Positions 43,167 to 52,211 of a stretch of 64,000 bases of DNA are shown piece after piece; the first letter of the stretch is position 1, and every line of letters begins with the position of its first letter. The notes below the pieces were generated by a model. That model saw only the letters and a list, made by a program, of their open reading frames with translations, searched no databases and was not told the origin of the DNA. Source of the stretch: Diphasiastrum complanatum (lineage: Eukaryota; Streptophyta; Lycopodiopsida; Lycopodiales; Lycopodiaceae); assembly GCA_029204225.1 (NCBI GenBank), contig CM055096.1:5047163-5111162 (forward strand), read 5' to 3'. A program made the translations under genes and the position numbers.

Positions 43167-43610
43167 TTTTGAAAGTGTGGGAAAGTTAGAAGTCGAGTTT
43201 GGGTAGATTCATATTTGAATGTTGGGTACTTTGAATCTAGACCCAAAAATAGCAGGGTTAGCTTTGGTGGAAAAGCCAAGTGGCCAAATAGGGTTTAAGC
43301 CTGTTATAAAAGGAGGTAGCTCATGGAGACACATATCTTCTCTCTTCTCTATCTCATTTCATGCTTATACATGGTTTTCTTGTGTTCTACATCCATTGGT
43401 GTAATATACTTGTGATTGCATGCAATTCTATGTGTAGAATGATCTATGTTTGCTATTTTTGGATCCACATGTGTGAAATATAGTGGCTTGCTGATTTTAT
43501 ACGGACAACAACAGTACTTTATCATTTGATTCATGTTCGATCAAATTCTATCAAGGTTTGCATCTCATTTTGTGTGTAGATGCTGATTTTTCTACATTGG
43601 TGACATTGGT
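43167..43610 (+). repeat. Partial 3' LTR of element G
   Basis: Corresponds to 40425-40870 of the 5' LTR. Missing are the first ~135 bp, lost together with pol, and the last ~60 bp. TATAAAAGG lies near 43305. Confidence 0.8.
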
Positions 43611-43652
43611 TGTTTGCAGGGAGAAAGACCTACAAACAACCAATGTCACCAA
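43597..43652. repeat. Perfect 20-bp inverted repeat at the end of element G
   Basis: Arms 43597-43616 and 43633-43652 are exact reverse complements with a 16-bp loop. The left arm starts in LTR sequence; the right arm is a foldback copy of it. This marks the broken end of G. Confidence 0.9.
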
Positions 43653-43797
43653 GTTATTTTTTATGGAAAATCATCATCGCACACTATTATGCCAATGCGG
43701 AACTGCTTAAAACTGATGCGTAAATGGCCCATTATGGCCGGTTGCACTTTTATTGAAACTCTGTCTAGTTATTGATTTATGCTGGACTTATATTTAT

Positions 43798-44334
43798 TTA
43801 AGAGACTTATGCCCCTAGTTCTCGGGTTTGTCAGGGCTAGGAGGTGACAGTTCATAGTTAAATGGAAACTTTATTCACCGAAGGCCACTATAGTGATTTA
43901 AAACCAACTTTAGGGCTCTGCCCTTAAGTTTGGGCCCAACTACCAAAAAACCCCTTGTTGATGCCCATTCACGAAAAGGTGTACCTCTTTCAGCCTCAGC
44001 CCTCTCTAGCATTAGAAGAGGCCAGCCTCTACGTAGCATTCATCCATTGTTATTTTGAGAGAAACTTGGTGAAGAAAAAGAGTTTGTGGAGCAGAGGAAG
44101 AGGAATGAGAAGAAGCAAGGTTGTTTGATCCCTGCTTGGTTTCTTAGCCCGTTGTCTGATTCATTCATTGCTATTGATTTTTTGGTTGATTTATAGCATT
44201 GTGTTTATTTGTAGGATTTCATTTTGTATCCCTTTGTTGTCTTTAACCCTGTGGTTGCAGCCCTGACATTGTGAGGATTGTACTTGTATATCTTTCCTAT
44301 CTCTGAAATTTACTTGCAGGCCTGTAAAAAAAGT
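43798..44334 (+). repeat. Large inverted repeat, left arm
   Basis: Reverse-complement match to 45503-46164, sharing among others gcccctagttc, agttaaatggaaactttattcac, ttgggcccaactacc and tgtttgatccctgcttggt. It lacks about 120 bp present in the right arm, between two copies of TGCTTGGT. No coding function. Confidence 0.8.
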
Positions 44335-45502
44335 TGGAAGCTTTGTTGCCTCATTGGAAGGGATTTTAGCCTGAAAGATTGATCCTTTATTGTTATCTAC
44401 TTGTTAGTAGTATTGTTAGATCTGTGTGTGCTTGAATCATGATTGTTTGCAAGCATTGACAATTTATTTGAAGAAACTTCTTTGAAAGTGTTCATAAGGC
44501 ATTTTCCTGCTTGTGGGTTGTTGAAAACCAAGCCATTTGTATTCTTTTGAATCTATAAATAGGTTAATTGATAGTTTGTCAATCATTGTTTAGATTGTCT
44601 TGCCCATAACCCACTTGATAGCCACAAAGAATACCATGGCTATAGCTCCTTGGAAGACACTTCAATTACCTACTAATTGCTTTTCAGATAGCCCTCTGTA
44701 TGATTGAGATTTATTGCACAGAGAGCCATTTTACAGTTTGTACATTGCTGGTTTTTTAGTCACGTTCTACATCCTTGAAATTGCTGATTTGCAGGCTGTT
44801 TCCCTGTTAAAAATTGCAGACCTATCCATCCCCACCTAACAGGCTGATTTGCGCACTCTTTCCTTTACCTACGGTTTTGTTCTGGCTCGTTCCCATCTCA
44901 CATCGCCTTGTGCCCCCTTTCTTGCTATACCTTTCTTATCTACGGGTCCCTACCTTCCTCACTTGCGGTTTTACTACTACCTTCCTTACTTATGTCCTAT
45001 TTGCAGCCATCCTACTCATCATCTGTGCTATCTGCGCTGATTGCGACCATCTACAATTTTGAATCCCTGCTGTTAGTGGCCTCTTCTCTTTCCCTACCTG
45101 CAGTTTCTTCTGGCCTACCTATGTTCATCTCCTAGGCTAACCTATAGGCTTACCCAAGATCTGTCACATTGCATGCCTGCAACCCATTAACCCTGTGCAT
45201 TATCTTTAACCTAAATCTGTGGCAATTATGTGACAAATTCAGTGCTAGGGTCACATGGATTTTGCTAAACTGTTCGGTTTTGTCGATTGCGGTTTTCATC
45301 TTGTTTGGTTCTCTGTTAGCACTCGGTGAACTGCAGAGGTTTGGCACTTGTTTGGCAACCGAACGCCTGGCATTTGCAAAGCCAGTCCAACTACATACAG
45401 GGAGAAACTAAACTCATACTTATCTTGCCATTGTTTAAATAACTATTATTACACTCTGATTATAAACGAGCTAATAGAGAACTTTTTTTACAAGCCTGCA
45501 AG
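44335..45502. other. Spacer of the large inverted repeat; no gene
   Basis: About 1.17 kb, with C/T-rich stretches (44810-45130) that produce overlapping but motif-free frames. Nothing recognised. Confidence 0.4.
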
Positions 45503-46164
45503 CAAATGTCAGAGATAGGAAAGATATACAAGTACAATCCTCACAATGTCAGGGCCTACAACCACATGGTTAGAGGCAACAAAGGGATACAAAATGAAGT
45601 CCCACAAATAAACACAATGCTATAAATCAACCAAAAAATCAATAGCAATGAATGAATCAGACAACGGGTAAGAAATACAGAGAGTGGAGGCACCAAGCAC
45701 ATTGCTTCTTCTCCTTCCTTCTCTCTTCCAAAGTGAGCACTGAATAATAATGGACAGCAGAATGAGAAAGGCTGAGAGTGGAGTGGGAGGCACAAAAATG
45801 GGAGGCACCAAGCAGGGATCAAACAACCTTGCCTCTTCTTCTTTCCTCTTCCTCTGCCCCACAAACTCTTTCTCTTCACCAAGTTTCTCTCAAAATGACA
45901 ATGGATGAATGCTATGTAGAGGTTGTCCTATTCTAATGCTAGAGATGGCTGAGGCCCAAAGAGGTGCACCTTTTTGTGAATGGGCACCAACAAGGGGGTT
46001 TTTTGGTAGTTGGGCCCAAACTTATGGGCAGAGTCCCGAAGTTGGTTTTGAATCATTAAAGTGGCCTTTGTGAATAAAGTTTCCATTTAACTGGTTTTTA
46101 AGACGACTGGCCCCTCCTAGCCCCGACAAACCCGGGAACTAGGGGCATAAGCCTCTTAAACAGT
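45503..46164 (-). repeat. Large inverted repeat, right arm
   Basis: Longer arm. Its outer end (46155-46170) reads cttaaacagtggcgacc, resembling an LTR end followed by a GTGGCGAC-type primer site used by some plant Gypsy elements. The two arms may therefore be LTRs of one family in opposite orientation. This is inference; no gag-pol is attached. Confidence 0.6.
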
Positions 46165-46702
46165 GGCGACCTTCACGGGTAAAGAATGGTCCCCATTCTT
46201 CGAACTCAACATTTCTGGTTACACAAAGACCAATGGACCAGCCAATAGCATCCTAGGCTGACCCAAAAGCCATATAGCAACATGTCTTCAAGATAAGCAG
46301 CAACAGATTACCCCCTGGACCGGCCAATAGCATCCTAGGCCGACCCAAAAGGGTTCCAATCAGCATTAGATCTTCATGAAAAACAACATCTTAGGTCCTG
46401 TATACAAGGCTTGATAATGCTGTAACACAATCAGATCACAATTAGTAGCTTAGTTCCATTTCAATCATCATTTAAAGTTCCAGTGCCTTATCAATTGGGC
46501 TATGGAGTCCGGTCACAAATCATACGGCAAATCATCATAGGGTTTCAAAGTTTCACATATCATATGGAGTTCAGAAGCGCTAGGTGCTAAACTTGCAAAA
46601 CCAACACGAATGTTGGATACCTCACATGGTGGAAATACTGGTTGGGTAAAGTAGTAATTATATTACTAGTCAGATTTAGGGTTAGTCACTTTCTTTTAAC
46701 CC
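46165..46702. other. No gene; short direct repeat
   Basis: Contains a 34-bp direct repeat at about 46232 and 46319, differing at three sites (gaccagccaatagcatcc versus gaccggccaatagcatcc). Otherwise noncoding. Confidence 0.5.
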
Positions 46703-47029
46703 TTAAAGGCGGGATGAACTTCTAGGATAAGGCTTTTGTTTTGCTCTTGGCTTCCATTCCCAGATATCTTTAGCTAGGGAGTTAGAGTTCAACACTTCAA
46801 ACCTAGAGTCTCCAAGTTTCACACAATGGGTTTGATGTCCCTGACAATGGAAATAGTCCACTCTTGATTCCACATTTGGTCCCAAACTTAACCCAACTAG
46901 GAATTGATCATTTCTAGATTGGTTGTGGCTATTATAGAATATGGACATACGAGTATCAATTAGAGCATTTTCATATTTGGATGCAATTTCAATTGCATAA
47001 TCCAATCTAGTAGGACTCTTCTGTCTCAC
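46703..47029 (-). pseudogene. Possible retrotransposon gag remnant
   Basis: 108-codon minus frame. It has a helical acidic stretch (LDYAIEIASKYENALID) and a knuckle-like FHCQGHQTHC that does not fit CX2CX4HX4C well. A decayed Gypsy gag is possible but not proven; it does not match the gags of E or H. Confidence 0.25.
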
Positions 47030-48365
47030 ATGGACTTGCCTCTATTTGCACTCCACTTGTGAAGCAATCTATAATCAATTCAATTGGAAGTACCTAGAGA
47101 AGATCAAAGTCATCGTTGAGAGTCCAGAATCCAAAACAAATGCTGCAAACCATCACACTTACCACTCACCAAGAGTCTCCAAAGTGTGATCACTGACTCA
47201 TTCTTCATCTCACGTGTCTCACACATAGTTCATCCAATAAGTTTGATGTCTTGCTCAATGGCTTCCAACCTACACCACCTCGTACTTCTATCACCCATGA
47301 CCTCCAAGTGTGTGTACCTCCAAACTAGCCGCAATCTCTCCCTCGAATGAGAAATTTCCAAGTTGCAAATGCATGTGTCAATGCAGCTATCCACTGATTC
47401 GAAACTTCCACTACCAATCATGTCTGTGCTACCAATCATAGCTGTGAGAGCGTTCCTCCAAATGTCACCCGACATTAAGTGTTGAAAATATCACGAGAAT
47501 TTTTCACTCGTAACTGGCATGCTATGTTTGACTTTTGATTGCTTGCCCTCACAAAATTGTCATCAATTATGAGTAGTCATGATGCCAAACTACATTTTCG
47601 TCGCCAATACTAGCTTTTTCCACACCATTTTGCTCCTATTTGCCCTCATTTCGCTATTACCGCTTCCAAATATAAAGCTACCCTATCAGAAGGTCATTGG
47701 GCTTTTGTAACTAATTTATATTTTCTTCTTTTATATAGGAGTAGGCCTAATCTAACTTTGGTTATGCTTCTTCAATTGAGTCCTAATAGAAATTTATTTA
47801 CTTGGATGTTGAGGTCACTTCACCAAGTTGAGTCTTCTATAGAAATTTCAATTCTCTATACAACTTCATCTTTATCCGGCTATATCTTTTCTAAATCGAA
47901 TTGAACATATTCTACTAATCATGTATTTGTTTGTGGTTTGGGACACTTTGAGGTAATGTGCCCTTCTCCCTTACAATTTTTACAAATAGTATGTGGTTGA
48001 TCTATTTCATTGGTTCAAGGCATCCTACTAAATAATATCCTGGTGCTCTACAGTTACAACAAACTCCTATATTCTTTTATCTTTGAACAATATTTTTTTG
48101 TTGATTTGGAATATATTTCTTCATAGTTATTGGTATATATTTTTTAAGTATTTTCTTACTATATTAGCTACTAGTTATAGCATTTGACAGTTGATTTTCA
48201 TAGAATAGTTCATACTCTTCAAATTTCATTAGATATATTATTTCAATAACAAACGTACTTTTTTACATTCGTCAACTTAAGCAACCTGAGTTTATTTTTA
48301 CATTTGGAGTGATGATATCTCTCTTGTATACATTGCCATACATTGGATTACCTGATTATGGTAGC

Positions 48366-48368
<3 letters not shown>
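47030..48368. other. No gene recognised
   Basis: AT-rich. A plus-strand stretch near 47925-47970 translates to VFVCGLGHFEVMCP, like a zinc knuckle with its first Cys lost; the surrounding frame is broken. No other signal. Confidence 0.35.

Positions 48369-48436
<68 letters not shown>
48369..48436 (+). repeat. (GA)n microsatellite
   Basis: 68 bp of pure GA, marking the left edge of the repeat that follows. Confidence 0.95.
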
Positions 48437-48438
<2 letters not shown>

Positions 48439-48944
48439 TTTATGGTCTATATGTAATTTTTAACCTTTAACGTGAATCCTACTAGGCTTCTACAAAAATG
48501 AGCTCTCCTACTACGCTTTTAAAAAAAATCAAAAGCTCATAACACAATTTTTTTTTATATCTTCTAAGTTTTATACAACCTATTTTCAAGTCACATTGAT
48601 AGACTAACAATGCCTAGCTCAATAATCTATGAATGAATAAAAAATTTAATGTAATAGAGACTCGAGGGCAATTGTCATTGAGATCCATTATGGTCCATAA
48701 CATGTAAATTGCTACATATAAACCTCATGTTTATGTAGATCAAAATTTTATAAAGCTTTAGTTAATTTTTTCTTTAAAGATATTATGAAGGGTGCTAGCA
48801 TACAAAAAAGATGTACAGTGACCATAGTGTGCAACTCTTATTTGTGTCAATATAAACGTTGCTCAACATACAAAAAAAATGTATCGACCATAGTGTGCGA
48901 CGCTTAATTGTGTCAATATAAACGTCGCTCAACAATTATTGTAG

Positions 48945-49001
<57 letters not shown>

Positions 49002-49813
49002 CGTCGCTTACCAAATGTTGCTATTTGCAATAATTAATCGTTGCCACATGACCATAAATGTACATTGCTTTGTGAGAGTCTTTTCAACAATGTTTGTCTA
49101 CTGACATCCGTTGATGTTTACATTTAATTGTAATCACACGACGTTGTGTAAATTTATCATAAATAAAACCCGGAAGACGATTTTTCTAATTGTGAGGTTT
49201 ATTTAACGTTGTGTCGCGATGAACTATATAAGTGACGTTGTTGTAGCTTTGCAAAATAAAAATTTGAGGGATGATTTTTCTATAGTGACCATTTAGCAAC
49301 GTTAGTATGTCACCAGACATCTTTGTGTTTTTGCCAATGTCACTTAGCAATGATCAGTGGTATATTTGTTCACTATTTGCCAAATGTCTGGATGTTCTTT
49401 GTGGAAACTTATAGATATGTTGTGACTTATTAGAATGTTCTAGATACGATAAAGAAAGTTTTCAGTGCAAGACTTTGTGGTAGTTGGACTTTTGAGATAT
49501 GTTGTAATTGGAAGTATGATGAAATTGACACAAATTTTTCTAGCTGGAGTTGGTGGTATCATTGATGATGTCTTGGGTGAGCTTCTTGTGCACATTGGTG
49601 TGAAACTTGGGGAACTCTGTCTTTTAGATTGCATGTAAGTGCTTGAATGCTCTTAATACCCTATATATAGTTGTTGTGCAATGCATATTAGCATATTCTT
49701 TTGTCACTTTTTCTATGAATAGAAACATTTTTCTTTACATCCCAATGACGCTTTTGATATGCATGCTTTTTATGCATTAACCTTAGCTTTGGGTAACTTT
49801 TTTCACCTGTTTT
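48437..49813 (+). repeat. Large dispersed repeat, copy 2
   Basis: Homologous to 23508-24935. The 48437-48945 part is in the same orientation, with an extra duplication of the segment around tgtgtcaatataaacg (48844 and 48915). The core 48998-49764 is inverted relative to copy 1. It lies left of the CACTA transposase C-terminus in both copies, at about 600-750 bp, so it may be the CACTA 3' noncoding region; the position is the only evidence. Confidence 0.8.
48946..48997. repeat. (AT)n microsatellite
   Basis: 52 bp of AT at the left boundary of the core. The right boundary (49764) has no AT tract in this copy. Confidence 0.95.
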
Positions 49814-50413
49814 GAGCTTGCAAGGGGAGCAAAATGCTCGAGCCTCGGGTCCGGTATTTGGCCTCGAAATAAGCCTACCAAATTTGAACTTGGTTTTGAA
49901 AGATTTATAGAGAGGGTTATAGAATTACCCCACAACCTCAGAACATACATCGGAATACTGAAGCTAATTTGAGGGGTATACTGAGGTTGACGTTGGTATA
50001 AGCCTACCAAATTTACACTTGTTTTTGAGACATTTATAGAGAGGGTTATAAAGAGGGTCCAGGTGGCCAGAGGCATTCTAGGACACTCTGCTAACCGAGG
50101 GGAATATCGAGACTGATGAAAAAAAGGCCCCTCGCAGGTAAACCACGGTATAAAACAAAATGTATATGGATCTCAGTTTTGGAATTTGTTACCTATCAAC
50201 ACATTGAATTCCATTTTCTATCAACTTTGGTTGCCATATGCATAAGTGAATAAAGAAATTTATGTAACACAAAAAAATCATGATCACAAATTGTGTACTC
50301 ACATGCATCAACTTCTTGTTCGATGTCAACTAGTCAATTTATAAAGTGTAATTGCATATGTGAACAACATGATTGATATTACAATGAATTGAGATACATC
50401 ATATTGTCTCACT
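49814..50413. other. No gene; local direct repeat
   Basis: Contains two copies of a ~50-bp segment at 49871-49922 and 49998-50050 (aagcctaccaaattt ... tttatagagagggttata). A nearby 'atactgaagcta..tgaggggtatac' motif has a relative near 62098. The rest is noncoding. Confidence 0.55.
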
Positions 50414-51275
50414 CATTCATTTGGTGGTTCATCATTATCATTTGCTGCATCATCATGCGACAAATCCGCCAAACCAAATGAGTCTATCTCTAATTCTACC
50501 CAAATATCTCCTATAGCTTCATCATTAATAAGCTGATCTTTAAAAGCTAATGGCGACAATGATGACGAGTGAGATTGTGAAAGTGTGTTGTGTGTCATCG
50601 AACCATCCGACGATCATGTATCATGCTCAACGTTATCATTAGCTTGTGAAGCTTGCACATGATCATCCTCCAAAATTGTGTCATTGAATCTGTCATCACG
50701 ATCTTGTTCATGAGGTGCATCAACTAGCAGCGCCATGTCCTCCATGACATCTCTATCTTTAAATTTTTTTTGTACTTCAAGGAGCAACTTGAATCACGTA
50801 CCACCATCTGGGATCTGAACGATCGAGGTGAAAGACCACCTGCAATTGATCGATGTTACCAAAATGTTGACTCATAGTTAGTATCCATAGCTATGTTACA
50901 GTTGCTTGTGTATTACTATATAAAATATTTTTTTTTTGTAGTACACTTAAAATTGATTGATTGACAACAAAAGAGCATAGACATCTTGAAGACATAGAAG
51001 AAATGTACCTGCTCACATTGCTGCGGAAAAACAAATGTGTCGCTTTGATCTGTCCAAAGCTTGGTGGAGTCAATGGCAAAATAAGACCTCTCATCTTTCT
51101 TGATAGTTGCATTGGGACCATTGCAAATAACTTTGAACCATTTGACATCAAATATGAAAAACCTGAATTGTCTAAATCCAACTTCGAGGATGTCATTGAT
51201 TGTCCCACAATAATCAAGTTGAGAAGAGAGTAAATTCTTGTCCGCCGTGCTTGCTCGACTCTCTTGGGTAAAATT

Positions 51276-52084
51276 TGTTGAATTTCACACGTGTGGATTG
51301 TCCACTACATGTACTTGTGATCTCCTAAGGTGTGTAGATGCACCAAGATCAAGACTAGATTGAGATTCAAGATCTATCTTTGATTCTATGGCAAAAACAC
51401 ACTACTACATGCATTCAATCACTTCCAACTCTCACTCACACGTGTGGGAAGTGTTCCAAAAGTATTCTAAGTAAAAACAAGCTGCTCTCCTCGGGTAGAG
51501 AGAGAAAAACCATCAAGAGCTCTCGGGTAGAGAGAGAAAGCTAGAAATTCAATGACACTCAAAATCCACTCAATCTCAAAATCAATTAGATTCAAAAGGA
51601 GGAGTACAATGATACTAATAGATTCATGAGCTACCACTATGCTTAACTATGATTGGATCACACTTTGCCACCTCTTAATCCTATTGGACCATTGATCCAT
51701 GCACCTCTAAATTCTATTGGACTATATTCAAGCACACCTCAATTTTCTATTGGACCTCACAAGGTTCCACCTCTAAATCCTATTGGACCTCTTAAGCTTC
51801 ATCAAACAAAAGCATGACACTTGTCTACACTCTAATTGGCACAAGTTTGGCTCAATATTGGCATTACAAGTGGAAATGGATAATTTGCCATCTATGCCAA
51901 ATTTGACCCTATCAACATCCTACACCTAAATGCTTGACTATGAAATTCTATGAGACCCCTATATCAAACATTTTGATTTACTTTACAATTGTCCACACGT
52001 GGGAACATCCTCCACACATGTGAGATTCACTTACAAACTTCTATCATAAAAAATACCAAGCTAAATTTTTGCCAATTTCTCACA
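51276..52084 (-). repeat. 3' LTR of element D'
   Basis: 809 bp. On the plus strand it begins TGTTGAATTTC and ends CTCACA. Four ATTGG (CCAAT on the element strand) motifs lie at 51683, 51716, 51749 and 51782, exactly 33 bp apart, one per unit of a short tandem repeat. Confidence 0.92.
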
Positions 52085-52095
52085 CTCCTCCTCAA
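52085..52095 (-). other. Polypurine tract of element D'
   Basis: On the minus strand an A/G run (gaggaggag plus flanking bases) ends directly at the 3' LTR, the priming site for plus-strand DNA. Confidence 0.7.
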
Positions 52096-52211
52096 AAAAA
52101 TAGCTTGGAAAGGTACTAGATCACTTGAGAAGTTTGTAAATCTTTTTGAGTGGATCCTTTGGTATGCATAAGAAGTGAAGATCAGCCAAGGGATCCATCA
52201 TAGCAGCACCC

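Larger units (their letters stand above)
40290..43616 (+). mobile_element. Element G: truncated Copia retrotransposon of the A family
   Basis: 5' LTR 40290-40936, primer site, leader, gag with knuckle, protease and pre-integrase, then a collapsed integrase directly joined to the middle of the 3' LTR (about 43167). RT, RNase H and the first part of the 3' LTR are deleted. The 3' LTR also lacks its last ~60 bp and ends in a hairpin. LTR, leader and gag resemble element A, but the rest keeps normal Copia sequence instead of A's derived pol. It interrupts the RNase H of E. Confidence 0.82.

Noticed and set aside
44814-45135. Three overlapping plus frames in the spacer of the inverted repeat
   Set aside because: C/T-rich sequence bias; none has motifs, and all three frames are open to a similar extent.
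47925-47975. Zinc-knuckle-like VFVCGLGHFEVMCP on the plus strand
   Set aside because: The first Cys is missing and the surrounding frame has no other gag feature.
48369-48436. Regular short repeats considered as a possible CRISPR-like array
   Set aside because: Pure GA dinucleotide with no spacers; a eukaryotic microsatellite.
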